64,000 bases of DNA from an uncultured Oscillospiraceae bacterium (GCA_934623575.1 CAKTVL010000005.1:13796-77795), one strand, 5' to 3'; positions 26,213-34,169 are shown, numbered from the stretch's first letter. A program made the numbers and translations. The notes: generated from the sequence alone by a model not told the origin.

Positions 26213-26243
26213 AAAAAAATCGGCCTTCCCTCCGGGAAGGCCG
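26213..26243 (-). terminator. attenuator terminator upstream of pheA
   Basis: On the minus strand CGGCCTTCCC and GGGAAGGCCG (26221-26243) form a perfect 10-bp stem with a 3-nt loop, followed by seven T residues (26213-26219) and then the pheA ribosome site. It lies 34 bp after the leader-peptide stop, where an attenuator should be. Confidence 0.85.
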
Positions 26244-26276
26244 TTTGAGACAAAGTCATTCCAACTCGCCGCTCTG

Positions 26277-26447
26277 TCAAACGCAGGCTCCCTGAGGCAT
26301 CGCTTCACCACCAAAAAAGGAAAAGCCAAAAAAGTGCAGCACGCTAAACAGCACGCTGCACATAAAAAAGCCAAAGGAAGCGCGGCAGGGGGCAGAATGG
26401 GCGCACTTCGCCATGGTACCGTTGGTATCAGCAGCACGACGAGCCAT
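26277..26447 (-). CDS. pheL: pheA operon leader peptide (Phe-rich)
   Basis: A 56-codon open frame starts at ATG 26447 with GGAGGT (26455-26460) seven bases upstream. Codons 25-45 contain nine Phe codons, all TTT (SFGFFM, VLFSV, HFFGFSFFGG). A 12-bp hairpin is embedded in that stretch and an intrinsic terminator follows before pheA. This is the classical layout for ribosome-mediated attenuation: scarcity of Phe-tRNA stalls the ribosome and should prevent the terminator. The peptide is longer than enterobacterial PheL (15 residues), and its first half (MARRAADTNGTMAKC) is not Phe-rich. No Trp or Tyr codons are present. The name is by analogy only. Confidence 0.8.
   Translation of the reverse strand: MARRAADTNGTMAKCAHSAPCRASFGFFMCSVLFSVLHFFGFSFFGGEAMPQGACV
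26334..26361 (-). promoter_or_regulatory. pause or anti-antiterminator hairpin inside the Phe leader
   Basis: On the minus strand GTGCAGCGTGCT and AGCGTGCTGCAC form a 12-bp stem (two G-U pairs) with a GTTT loop. It lies between two clusters of Phe codons, so a ribosome stalled at the first or second cluster would mask different parts. Confidence 0.6.
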
Positions 26448-26477
26448 CTCAGCCACCTCCTGCGTAGTCTGGCCCAT

Positions 26478-26506
26478 ATTGTATGCTATTTTTCCGCCCA
26501 CGTCAA
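26478..26506 (-). promoter_or_regulatory. promoter of the phe/aro operon
   Basis: Minus-strand TTGACG (26501-26506) and TACAAT (26478-26483) are 17 bp apart, about 30 bp upstream of the leader-peptide start codon. Confidence 0.75.
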
Positions 26507-26590
26507 GGTGTATTTTTATTTTCTCCCTTCCTCCTCGATTTTGCGTCTCGCCGCACAGGCGGGGGCCTGCGCCCTGCCTGCTCTATGCGC

Positions 26591-27210
26591 TTATACGGCG
26601 CTCTTCCTCCGCCGGCTCAAGATACAGGCCGCCAGCGCCGCGTTGCCCGCCAGCGCGGCTCCCGCCGCCGCCAGGGCGATCACCGTCGCCGTGGAGGTCC
26701 CCGCCGCCGCTCTGACGCCGGTGTCCGTCTCCCCCAGCCACCAGTTGCCGTTCTCCCCCACATAGGGCGTCACGCCGTCCTCGCCGTTCTTACCGATAGC
26801 ACTGTTGACAGAAAGCGTCACATCGGCAAAGGCACTGGCGTAATCGGTTTTGAAGTCGCCGTTGATATGCTCATTAAACAGCTTCAGCGTATACGTTCCG
26901 GACGCGATATTGAACGGAATGATCATCTCCACCGTGCCAGCAGCATCGTCTCGCTGCCAAAATCGGTGGTGCACTTTGAAAGCATGCGGAATTTGATCGG
27001 CTCACCCTTATAAATACCGTAGTACACATAGCTGCCCTTCCATGCGGTATCCACGTCCTTGGGCACCTCCGGATTTGGCAGCATCGACGTGCCCAGTCCC
27101 ACGCTTTTTACCGCAGTCGGCGAGGAAGTATTCGCCGCCAGCGCCGTCACCGGCGCAAGGCTCAGCGCCGCGCACAGGGCCAGCAGGATACCGAGAGCTT
27201 TCTTCTTCAT
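26591..27210 (-). pseudogene. decayed cell-surface protein gene
   Basis: The 5' part (27210-26923) encodes a signal peptide (MKKKALGILLALCAALSLAP, cut after ALAA) and a DUF6273-like start (GSYVYYGIYKGEPIKFRML), then stops. A different frame, 26974-26591, continues with SGTYTLKLFNEHINGDF and ends in a hydrophobic helix plus SRRRKSAV, a membrane anchor without an LPxTG motif. The two halves overlap near 26940 in different frames. A large internal deletion of a long surface protein, leaving a frame mismatch, explains this best; a simple sequencing frameshift is less likely because the pieces belong to distant parts of such proteins. Confidence 0.65.
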
Positions 27211-27416
27211 ATCACACGCTCCTCCGTTCAGATCATGTCACGGCGCGCCGCCGCTCTCTCTTCCCATGTCTCTTTTATTTATTAAGAGCGCTTTTCGCCC
27301 CGTTTCCGCCACCGCCGCGAAATTTTACACGCAGGCTATGGAAATCCGCCCCGGGAGATGATATGATGGGGCCGTACATTCTACTACAATACTATATCGA
27401 AAAGGCGGGACGAGCT

Positions 27417-28223
27417 ATGGACACCTGCATCAACTTCAACGAGAAAAAAGGCTTTATCTGCGATATGGACGGCGTCATCTACCACGGCAACCGCATTCTG
27501 CCCGGCGTGGCGGAGTTCATCCAGTGGCTGCATGACGAGAACAAGGAGTACCTGTTTCTGACCAACAACAGCGGCTACACCCCCCGCGAGCTGAACCAGA
27601 AGCTGGCGCGCATGGGGCTGGACGTGCCGGAGGAGCACTTCTACACCAGCGCCCTGGCCACCGCCGCCTTCCTGAAGGAGCAGGCCCCCGGCTGCTCTGT
27701 GTTCGCCATCGGCGAGGCCGGGCTGCTGAACGCCCTGTACGACGCCGGCATCACCATGAACGACGTGAACCCCGACTATGTGGTGGTGGGCGAGGGCCGC
27801 TCCTACTCTCTGGACACGCTGACCAAGGCCACCAACCTGGTGCTGCAGGGTGCCAAGCTCATCGGCGCCAACTCCGACGTCTCCGGCCCCATCGAAAACG
27901 GCATCGCCCCGGCCTGCCGGGCGCTGATCGCCCCCATCGAGATGGCCACCGGCAAGCAGGCCTACTTCTGCGGCAAGCCCAATCCGCTGATGATGCGCAC
28001 CGGGCTTCGCATGCTGCACTGCCACTCCGCCGAGGCCGTGATGGTGGGCGACCGCATGGACACCGACGTGATCTCCGGCATGGAGAGCGGCATGTCCACG
28101 GTGCTGGTGCTCTCCGGCGTCTCCACACGGGAGACGCTGCGCACCTATGCCTATCGCCCCAGCGTGGTGCTGGACGGCGTGGGCGACATCGCCGCCAGCG
28201 CCCGAAAGGAAAAGGCACAATAA
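27417..28223 (+). CDS. HAD-IIA family phosphatase (NagD-like)
   Basis: A 268-residue HAD hydrolase. Motif I is GFICDMDGVIYHG (nucleophile Asp and +2 Asp), motif II LFLTNNSGYT, motif III lies in the GKPNPLMM region, and motif IV is MVGDRMDTDVISGMESG. Size and order match class IIA enzymes (NagD, 4-nitrophenylphosphatase type) with a C2 cap between motifs II and III; these dephosphorylate small sugar- or nucleotide-phosphates in the cytosol. ATG 27417 has AAGGCGG upstream. Neighbours give no hint of substrate. Confidence 0.85.
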   Translation: MDTCINFNEKKGFICDMDGVIYHGNRILPGVAEFIQWLHDENKEYLFLTNNSGYTPRELNQKLARMGLDVPEEHFYTSALATAAFLKEQAPGCSVFAIGEAGLLNALYDAGITMNDVNPDYVVVGEGRSYSLDTLTKATNLVLQGAKLIGANSDVSGPIENGIAPACRALIAPIEMATGKQAYFCGKPNPLMMRTGLRMLHCHSAEAVMVGDRMDTDVISGMESGMSTVLVLSGVSTRETLRTYAYRPSVVLDGVGDIAASARKEKAQ

Positions 28224-28324
28224 AGCTTCACTTTTGTATTCATTTTCGCTCATTTTGGTCACATTTCATCCCATTTTTGTACCAGAATAGTCAACAAATA
28301 TCACCACCACCCGAGGGCGAAAAT

Positions 28325-28423
28325 GCGGGAAATTTGTCAGGCAAATGACAAAATCGGGTGGGAAAATTGTCAGGAAAATGATACAGGCTGGCGGGAAAAT
28401 TGTCAGATAAATGACACGGGCGG
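28325..28423 (+). repeat. three tandem 33-bp units, each with a small inverted repeat
   Basis: The core GTCAG recurs at 28336, 28369 and 28402, exactly 33 bp apart. Each unit reads roughly GGGAAAATTGTCAGGAAAATGACA and can fold TGTCA/TGACA around a 6-nt loop. Because 33 is a multiple of three, an open frame runs through (ENCQ-x-NDTG repeats), but there is no ribosome site, so translation is doubtful. Confidence 0.8.
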
Positions 28424-28442
28424 GCGGTTTTACCGCCCGCCC
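28418..28442 (+). other. GC-rich hairpin after the 33-bp repeats
   Basis: GGGCGGGCGG and CCGCCCGCCC form a 10-bp stem with a TTTTA loop. It abuts the third repeat and has no T-tract; it may end read-through from the HAD gene with Rho's help or be part of the repeat element. Confidence 0.45.
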
Positions 28443-28531
28443 TGCCGCCCTCTGCGGCAGATTTTCGCGCTGCTTTTATGCCGATTTTACGCGATTTTCA
28501 AGAGGATTTACGCCGTTTTTAAGGGAATTGC

Positions 28532-28560
28532 TTGACAACATCGCGGTTTTTGTATATAAT
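28532..28560 (+). promoter_or_regulatory. perfect promoter of the CorC leader
   Basis: TTGACA (28532-28537) and TATAAT (28555-28560) with a 17-bp spacer, full consensus, 237 bp upstream of the CorC/HlyC gene. Confidence 0.85.
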
Positions 28561-28566
28561 CAGCAG

Positions 28567-28795
28567 GATTTATTTTTATAAAGGAGGATACGCGGCGACA
28601 TGGATACCGACGGCGGCGATCATCCCGGGAACTTGCCGGGCTGCCATCTGTTTTTTGCGGCATATCTGCGCTGCACCACGCGGGGCAGACGTGCTTTTTT
28701 GCGCCTGTAAGGCAAAAAATACCTGTTGACTGCATTATAGAACAGGCAAGAAAGCATAAGAACGAAGCAAGAACAGAGCAGAAAGGAAGCTACAA
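28567..28795 (+). ncRNA. structured leader RNA upstream of the CorC/HlyC gene
   Basis: From the predicted start near 28567 the RNA has a stem with outer GGCGGC/GCTGCC and inner CCCGG/CCGGG arms, followed after five bases by TTTTTT (28651-28656). A second stem, GCATATCTGC/GCAGACGTGC (28660-28694), is followed by TTTTTT (28695-28700). Two U-tract hairpins in series, between a perfect promoter and a putative divalent-cation transporter gene, suggest a regulated leader or metal-sensing riboswitch. It does not match the M-box, yybP-ykoY or NiCo consensus as I know them. Confidence 0.5.
28600..28710 (+). CDS. possible 36-residue upstream open reading frame
   Basis: AAGGAGG (28581-28587) precedes ATG 28600, which opens a 36-codon frame (MDTDGGDHPGNLPGC to RAFLRL) ending at TAA 28710. 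It overlaps both terminator-like stems, so its translation could decide which forms. The peptide has no recognised family and codon choice is not informative. It may equally be an accident inside a structured RNA. Confidence 0.35.
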   Translation: MDTDGGDHPGNLPGCHLFFAAYLRCTTRGRRAFLRL

Positions 28796-28796
28796 A

Positions 28797-30056
28797 GTGT
28801 CAAACACTACATATATCATCATTATGGCGGTATGCCTGCTGCTGTCCGCCTATTTCTCGGCCACGGAGACGGCCTTCTCCTCGGCCAACGTGACGCGGCT
28901 GAAGATGCTGGCGGAAAAAGGCAGCGGTCGGGCCGCCCTGGCCTGCAAGCTGCTGGAGCGGTATGACAAGCTGCTGTCCACCATCCTCATCGGCAACAAC
29001 ATCGTGAACATCGCCATGGCGTCCCTGGGCACGGTGCTGTTCGTCAGGAGCTTCGGCGACGCGGGGGCCACGCTGTCCACCATCGTGGTGACGGTGGTGG
29101 TGCTGATCTTCGGCGAGATCAGCCCCAAGAGCATCGCCAAGGACTGCGCCGAGAGCTGGGCCATGACCGCCGCGCCGTTTCTGCGGTGTCTCATCTGGCT
29201 GCTGACGCCGCTGAACGCCCTCTTCTCCCTGTGGAAGAAGCTGCTGGCCAGGGTGTTCCACCTGGACGCGGACAACAAGATGTCCCAGGAGGAGCTGCTG
29301 ATGCTGGTGAACGAGGTGCAGCAGGAGGGCAGCATCGACAAGGACGAGGGCGACCTGCTGAAAAACGCCATCGGCTTTTCCGAGCAGGAGGCCCAGGACA
29401 TCCTCATCCACCGGGTGGATCTGGCCGCCCTGCCGGTGACCGCCTCCAAGGAGGAGGTGGCTGACCTGTTCACCCAGACCAAGTACTCCCGGCTGCTGAT
29501 CTACCGGGACGACATCGACCACATCATCGGCACCATACACCAGAAGGACTTCTATGTGGGCTGCGGCGTGACGGACAAGCCCCTGGAGGAGATCCTCTCC
29601 CCCGCCATGTTCGTGCTGGAGAACGAGCCTATCAGCCTGCTGCTGAAGAAGCTGCAGGAGGCCAAGACCCAGCTGGCCGTGGTGGTGGACGAGTACGGCG
29701 GCACCTGCGGCATCGTGACCATGGAGGACATTCTGGAGGAGCTGGTGGGCGAGATCTGGGACGAGCACGACGAGGAGGAGGTCTTTATCCGCAAGGTGGA
29801 CGAGGACACCTATCTGGTGGACGCGTCCATGGATTTCGACGACTTTGCCGAGTTCTTCCACCTGAACGCGGAGACGGAGATGTCCTCCGTCAGCGGCTGG
29901 GTGATGGAGCAGTGCGACCGGGTGCCGGAGGTGGGCGACCGGTTCAGCTGCCAGGGACTGGACGTGCAGGTGACCCGGGTGGACAACCACCGCACCGGCG
30001 AGATCAAGGTGGTGCGAAAGGTACAGGCCGCGCCGGAGACGGAGAAGCCGGAATAA
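28797..30056 (+). CDS. CorC/HlyC-type (DUF21/CBS) membrane transporter
   Basis: A 419-residue protein. The N-terminal DUF21/CNNM region has about four membrane segments (residues 1-190, including SAYFSATETAFSSANVTRLK and IFGEISPKSIAKD). A CBS pair follows (about 205-325), then a C-terminal CorC_HlyC domain (about 340-410). Relatives export or exchange Mg2+/Co2+. GTG 28797 is supported by AAAGGAAG upstream. The long structured leader suggests regulation by a metal or by translation of an upstream frame. Confidence 0.88.
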   Translation: MSNTTYIIIMAVCLLLSAYFSATETAFSSANVTRLKMLAEKGSGRAALACKLLERYDKLLSTILIGNNIVNIAMASLGTVLFVRSFGDAGATLSTIVVTVVVLIFGEISPKSIAKDCAESWAMTAAPFLRCLIWLLTPLNALFSLWKKLLARVFHLDADNKMSQEELLMLVNEVQQEGSIDKDEGDLLKNAIGFSEQEAQDILIHRVDLAALPVTASKEEVADLFTQTKYSRLLIYRDDIDHIIGTIHQKDFYVGCGVTDKPLEEILSPAMFVLENEPISLLLKKLQEAKTQLAVVVDEYGGTCGIVTMEDILEELVGEIWDEHDEEEVFIRKVDEDTYLVDASMDFDDFAEFFHLNAETEMSSVSGWVMEQCDRVPEVGDRFSCQGLDVQVTRVDNHRTGEIKVVRKVQAAPETEKPE

Positions 30057-30060
30057 GAAA

Positions 30061-30338
30061 AACGCCCGAAAACCAAGCTTTCGGGCGTTGCAGGCTGTCA
30101 AAAAAGCCTTTGGCTTTTTCGACAGCCTGCACAATGCCGTTATTTTTGCGCCGGAAAACGGCGCAAAAATATTCGCTCTGCTCAACGCACGCCTTGCCAA
30201 GCAAGGCTTAGCGCGGCATTTGATCTGATTCGAGGCGGGCTCCGCCCCCTCGAGCTCCCCCAGCGGAGAAGAAGATACTGCACAAAAGAAAGTTTTTCGA
30301 CAAGCTGCAACGCCCGAAAGCCAAGCTTTCGGGCGTTG
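30061..30338. repeat. multi-hairpin intergenic element bracketed by a 30-bp direct repeat
   Basis: A 30-bp unit (AACGCCCGAAA stem, GCCAAGC-like loop) occurs at 30061-30090 and 30309-30338, differing at one base. Between them lie a 19-bp stem with one mismatch (30090-30130), an 11-bp stem TTTTTGCGCCG/CGGCGCAAAAA (30143-30169) and GCCTTGC/GCAAGGC (30191-30207), the last two enclosed by AATGCCG/CGGCATT (30133-30220). A short stretch TTTCGACAAGCTG at its right end recurs near 41174. It looks like a dispersed non-coding repeat of unknown function rather than a gene. Confidence 0.65.
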
Positions 30339-30494
30339 CTGTTTATAGGGAGAGACCCGCTCCACGGGTGAGTCCAACTCTACCATACCACCATCGGCGC
30401 GGCAATGCAAGGAAAACTTTGGCTTTTGCCGCAATTTCTCTCTATACCCGCAGGAAGAGCCGAAAAAAGGACGAAATTTCTGCGTTTTGTCCCG

Positions 30495-30523
30495 TTGACA
30501 GCCGGGGTACGGGGGTGTACCAT
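30495..30523 (+). promoter_or_regulatory. promoter of pyrG
   Basis: TTGACA (30495-30500) and TACCAT (30518-30523) with a 17-bp spacer, 35 bp upstream of the start codon. Confidence 0.6.
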
Positions 30524-30557
30524 CGGAGCATATTTTTTTAGAGTGGGAGATGGCGGG

Positions 30558-32153
30558 ATGAAATACATTTTTGTGACAGGCGGCGTGGTATCCGGGCTGG
30601 GCAAGGGCATCTGCGCGGCGTCGCTGGGGCGGCTGCTGAAGCAGTGCGGCCTGCGGGTGCGGAACCAGAAATTCGACCCCTATCTGAACGTGGACCCGGG
30701 GACCATGAGCCCCTACCAGCACGGCGAGGTGTTCGTCACCGACGACGGCGCGGAGACCGATCTGGACCTGGGCCACTATGAGCGCTTTGTGGACGAGGCG
30801 CTGACCGGGGACAGCTCCGTGTCCTCCGGCAAGATCTTCTGGGCGGTGCTGAACCGGGAGCGGCAGGGCGGCTATCTGGGCGGCACGGTGCAGATCATCC
30901 CCCATGTCACCGACGAGATCAAGCGGCGGCTGTACGCCATGGACGACGGGCAGACGGACGTGGTCATCGCGGAGATCGGCGGCACGGTGGGCGACATCGA
31001 GAGCCAACCGTATCTGGAGGCCATACGGCAGGTGGCGGCCGAGCGGGGCCGGGAGAACGTGCTGTACATCCACGTGCCGCTGGTGGTGTCCATCCCCGGC
31101 AGCGGTGAGCTGAAGAGCAAGCCCACCCAGCACTCGGTAAAGGAGCTGCTGAGCGTAGGCATCCAGCCGGACATTCTGGTGTGCCGCACGGACAGCCCGC
31201 TGCCCGACGACATGCGGAAGAAGATCGCGCTGTTCTGCAACGTCAGCGAGGACTGTGTCATCCCCAACCTGACGGCCTCCACCCTGTATGAGGTACCGCT
31301 GCTGCTGGAGAAGGAGGGGCTGTGCCGGGTGGTGTGCCGCAAGCTGGGGCTGGGCGCAGGCGAGCCGGACATGGGCCGCTGGGAGGCCATGGTGGCGCAG
31401 ATCCACGCGGCGGCCCACCGCCATGTGACCATCGCGCTGGTGGGCAAGTACACGGAGCTGCACGACGCCTATCTCAGCGTGGCGGAGTCCCTGTTCCACG
31501 CGGGCACGGCCTGCGGCACCCAGGTGGACATCCGGTGGGTGGATTCCCAGCACCTGACGGCGGAGAACGTCGGCGACGCGCTGGCGGACTGCGCCGGCGT
31601 GCTGGTGCCCGGCGGCTTCGGTGACCGGGGCATCGAGGGCATGGTCCTGGCGGCCCAGTACGCCCGGGAGAACCGCGTTCCCTATCTGGGCATCTGCCTG
31701 GGGATGCAGATCGCCGTGATCGAGTTCGCCCGGCATGTGGCCGGGTGGGCGGACGCCCACAGCGCGGAATTCAGCGCCGTGACAGCGCACCCGGTCATCG
31801 ACCTGATGCCCGACCAGGTGGGCGTCACCGCCAAGGGCGGCACCATGCGGCTGGGCAAGTACCCCTGCGTGCTGACGGCGGGCACCAAGGCCCGGGCGGC
31901 CTACGGGCAGGACGAGATATGGGAGCGGCACCGGCACCGGTATGAGTGCAGCAACGTGTTCCGGCCGGAGCTGGAGGCCGTGGGCCTGCGGGTGGCGGGC
32001 ACGTCGCCGGACGGCCATCTGGTGGAGATGGTGGAGCTGCCGGGCCACCCGTGGTATGTGGGGTGCCAGTTCCACCCGGAGTTCAAGAGCCGGCCCGACC
32101 GGCCCCATCCCCTGTTCCGCGGCTTCGTGGCGGCGGCGCTGGAGAGAGAATAA
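30558..32153 (+). CDS. pyrG: CTP synthase
   Basis: A 531-residue enzyme of standard length making CTP from UTP and glutamine. The N-terminal synthetase domain starts [20 protein letters not shown] and contains the [17 protein letters not shown] and GGTVGDIES motifs. From about residue 290 comes the class I glutamine amidotransferase domain with GICLGMQ (catalytic Cys) and FHPEF (catalytic His). ATG 30558 fits the conserved start; ribosome-site pairing is modest (GGGAGATGGCGGG). It has its own promoter and terminator, so it is a single-gene unit. Confidence 0.96.
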   Translation: MKYIFVTGGVVSGLGKGICAASLGRLLKQCGLRVRNQKFDPYLNVDPGTMSPYQHGEVFVTDDGAETDLDLGHYERFVDEALTGDSSVSSGKIFWAVLNRERQGGYLGGTVQIIPHVTDEIKRRLYAMDDGQTDVVIAEIGGTVGDIESQPYLEAIRQVAAERGRENVLYIHVPLVVSIPGSGELKSKPTQHSVKELLSVGIQPDILVCRTDSPLPDDMRKKIALFCNVSEDCVIPNLTASTLYEVPLLLEKEGLCRVVCRKLGLGAGEPDMGRWEAMVAQIHAAAHRHVTIALVGKYTELHDAYLSVAESLFHAGTACGTQVDIRWVDSQHLTAENVGDALADCAGVLVPGGFGDRGIEGMVLAAQYARENRVPYLGICLGMQIAVIEFARHVAGWADAHSAEFSAVTAHPVIDLMPDQVGVTAKGGTMRLGKYPCVLTAGTKARAAYGQDEIWERHRHRYECSNVFRPELEAVGLRVAGTSPDGHLVEMVELPGHPWYVGCQFHPEFKSRPDRPHPLFRGFVAAALERE

Positions 32154-32156
32154 GCG

Positions 32157-32184
32157 AAAAGGCCGCCCGGAGGGCGGCCTTTTT
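32157..32184 (+). terminator. terminator of pyrG
   Basis: GGCCGCCC/GGGCGGCC stem with a GGA loop, preceded by AAAA and followed by TTTTT; it also serves the converging lipoprotein gene. Confidence 0.85.
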
Positions 32185-32205
32185 CATTGCTCTTCTATTG
32201 GTGCG

Positions 32206-32625
32206 TCAGGACTTGATGTTGGCGGCAGTCTGGGGGTCCAGATAGTACTTGCCGTCGCCGCCCAGGTAGTAGATGTTCTGGAGAACGCCGTGGAGGTCGT
32301 ACTCCACCTTGGTGTTGGGCTCGGCCAGGGTGTAGCCGTACTGCTCGGCGGGGTCGATGTCCTCCCGGCTGTCCAGCTCCTCCTCGGTAAGGTCGCCGCC
32401 CCGCTCGATGGTACGGTTGAGGTCGGCGTCGTAGTACACCACGGAGTAATCCTGCATCCACTGGGGGACGTAGACGATCTTGGCGCCATCGGAGGCGTCC
32501 TTGTCCTGGGTGATGTCCGCCACCGGCGGGACGTCGTCCTTGTCGGTGGGCAGGGTCTGGGCGGTGCAGGCGGTGCAGGCGGTCAGGGCCAGCAGCAGCG
32601 CCATTAAAAGGGTCAGTTTTTTCAT
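32206..32625 (-). CDS. hypothetical lipoprotein of the sigma-factor operon
   Basis: A 139-residue protein with a lipoprotein signal peptide (MKKLTLLMALLLALTACTAC; lipobox LTAC, Cys17). The mature part is acidic and contains two short repeats of WMQDYSVVYYDADL-like beta-strand sequence; I recognise no family. It begins six bases after the putative anti-sigma gene and would be tethered outside the membrane. It is the third gene of a sigma/anti-sigma/lipoprotein unit and could be a sensory partner. Confidence 0.7.
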   Translation of the reverse strand: MKKLTLLMALLLALTACTACTAQTLPTDKDDVPPVADITQDKDASDGAKIVYVPQWMQDYSVVYYDADLNRTIERGGDLTEEELDSREDIDPAEQYGYTLAEPNTKVEYDLHGVLQNIYYLGGDGKYYLDPQTAANIKS

Positions 32626-32630
32626 GGTCG

Positions 32631-33455
32631 TTAGCTCCTTTCCGTTGTGGGGTACATGCTCTCCGCCGTGTCCAGCAGGGCTTGGCGGGACAGGCCGCCG
32701 GTGAGCAGGTACATGCAGTTGCTGTCCTCGTCCACCCAGATCAGGGCCGACGCGCCGGGGCTGAGGGACACAGCGTGGAAGTTGACGCTCTCGCCCTCCC
32801 GGTAGAACAGCAGGGTGAAGGTCTGGCCGGCGGGAAGGTCCGGCGGGAAGGTATAGTACCGAGCGGGCAGGCCGTGGACGGCGGTCTTTTCCGCGTCGTA
32901 GTCCACCGGGGCGCCGGGGCTTCCCGTGGGGCGGGTGCCGTCGGCGTAGGTAAGGCCAGCGGTGTCCGGGCCGCGGAGCTCCGCCGTCAGCGATACGCCG
33001 CCGGTGAGGGGGATGCCCTGCAGCAGCAGGTCGCCGCGGGGAGAGGTATAGCGCAGGACGCGGATGTTGTCCTCGCCGGTGAGGTCGGCAGCGGGCGTAT
33101 AGCCCACCGGCAAGCGGGCGGGGGTGCGCCGGACTGGGGCGGCGTCAGAGGGGGCGATGCGGTAGACGGAGGCCAGCTGGGTCAGCTCCAGGAACCAGCG
33201 GCTCACCGCCGCACGGGCGGCGGGGCTGGTGGCCAGCACCGCGCCGAGGGTCAGAAGCGCCGTCAGCGCGGCGGCGGCCACGCGGCGGCCCAGACGCCGG
33301 GCCGATGCGCGTCGGGCGGTGCGGCGGGACAGAGCGGAGAGGTCGTCCTCCAGCGCCGGGGGAAGGGCGTCCGCCGGCGGCAGGCACAATGCCAGCTGGG
33401 CGGACAGGCGGCGCGCGGCAAAGCGCAGGGTGTCGTCACAGAGCGGGGTGTTCAT
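32631..33455 (-). CDS. membrane-anchored putative anti-sigma factor (DUF4367-like)
   Basis: A 274-residue protein. The N-terminal 65 residues are cytosolic and helical, followed by one membrane helix (VAAAALTALLTLGAVLATSP) and an extracellular domain whose end (GASALIWVDEDSNCMYLLTG) matches DUF4367-type domains. Such proteins bind the sigma factor encoded upstream and release it on a signal. It overlaps the sigma gene by ATGA. No classical zinc anti-sigma HxxxCxxC motif is visible, so assignment rests on layout and topology. Confidence 0.7.
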   Translation of the reverse strand: MNTPLCDDTLRFAARRLSAQLALCLPPADALPPALEDDLSALSRRTARRASARRLGRRVAAAALTALLTLGAVLATSPAARAAVSRWFLELTQLASVYRIAPSDAAPVRRTPARLPVGYTPAADLTGEDNIRVLRYTSPRGDLLLQGIPLTGGVSLTAELRGPDTAGLTYADGTRPTGSPGAPVDYDAEKTAVHGLPARYYTFPPDLPAGQTFTLLFYREGESVNFHAVSLSPGASALIWVDEDSNCMYLLTGGLSRQALLDTAESMYPTTERS

Positions 33456-33970
33456 ACGGATATGCCCTCCTTTTCCAATTCGATGCGCAGGGCGGCCTTG
33501 GCCCGCTGCAGGAGCTTCTGGGCGGCGGCAAAGGACAGATCCAGCAGGGACGCCGTCTCGCGGGTGCTGTAGCCGAAGGCGTAGCGCAGCAGCAGCGCCT
33601 GGCGGAAGCGGGGCGAGAGGCGGGCCATGGCGTCGGCCACGGGCTCGCCGCTGGGCGGCGGGGACACCAGGGCGGTCTCCTCGTCAAAGGGCGCGCCGTC
33701 CAGCCGGGCGGTGCGGCGCAGGAGATCGATGCACTTGCGCTCGGTGACCACCACCAGATAGGCCTCCAGCTGGGGCCTGGGCAGGCGGCTCAGGTGGGAA
33801 AAATGCTCCGCCAGCGACAGAAAAGCCTGGTGCACCGCGTCCTCGGCGTCCGCCGGGGCGTGAAGCTTCTGCCGGGCCAGGGCCAGCATGCGGCCGGCGT
33901 AGGCGGCATAGACGTCCGCGAAGAGCAGGCGCTCCTGCGGGTCCTCTATGGCCTGGATGCAAGGCAGCAA
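33452..33970 (-). CDS. ECF-type RNA polymerase sigma factor
   Basis: A 172-residue sigma-70 family protein containing region 2 (DVYAAYAGRMLALARQKL, then DAEDAVHQAFLSL) and region 4 (YSTRETASLLDLSFAAAQKL helix-turn-helix). The TTG start at 33970 is preferred because AAAGGGGG lies seven bases upstream; longer in-frame starts exist but lack a ribosome site. It directs RNA polymerase to a small regulon and is probably held by the membrane protein encoded next. The inducing signal is unknown. Confidence 0.85.
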   Translation of the reverse strand: MLPCIQAIEDPQERLLFADVYAAYAGRMLALARQKLHAPADAEDAVHQAFLSLAEHFSHLSRLPRPQLEAYLVVVTERKCIDLLRRTARLDGAPFDEETALVSPPPSGEPVADAMARLSPRFRQALLLRYAFGYSTRETASLLDLSFAAAQKLLQRAKAALRIELEKEGISV

Positions 33971-34169
33971 GGTGTGTCCCCCTTTCCTGTGCGGATCTGA
34001 GGCAATAGCGTTTTTCGTGTGCGGCATTGCCTTATTATACCGCAGACCGGTGATCTGCGCCATCACTGAGTAAACGGAGATGAGGGGGAAATACGGACAG
34101 GGGCGGGGGATTTTTTGCAAAATTTGCAAATAAATATCCCCCGGCGAAAGAGCGGGGTGCTGCTTAGGC

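Noticed and set aside
26193..26510. A T-box leader upstream of pheA
   Set aside because: No T-box sequence (UGGN bulge context) or specifier loop seen, and the Phe-rich frame with terminator explains the leader better.
28325..28423. A short CRISPR array
   Set aside because: Only three units, no distinct spacers between direct repeats, and no cas genes in the window.
28323..28535. A 70-codon frame through the 33-bp repeats
   Set aside because: Repeat period is a multiple of three, which opens the frame by chance; no ribosome site or recognised domain.
28800..32108. A 1102-codon open frame on the minus strand opposite the CorC and pyrG genes
   Set aside because: It is low-complexity His/Leu/Val/Ala/Arg-rich sequence produced by high GC third positions of the real genes, crosses the hairpin element and has no domain or ribosome site.
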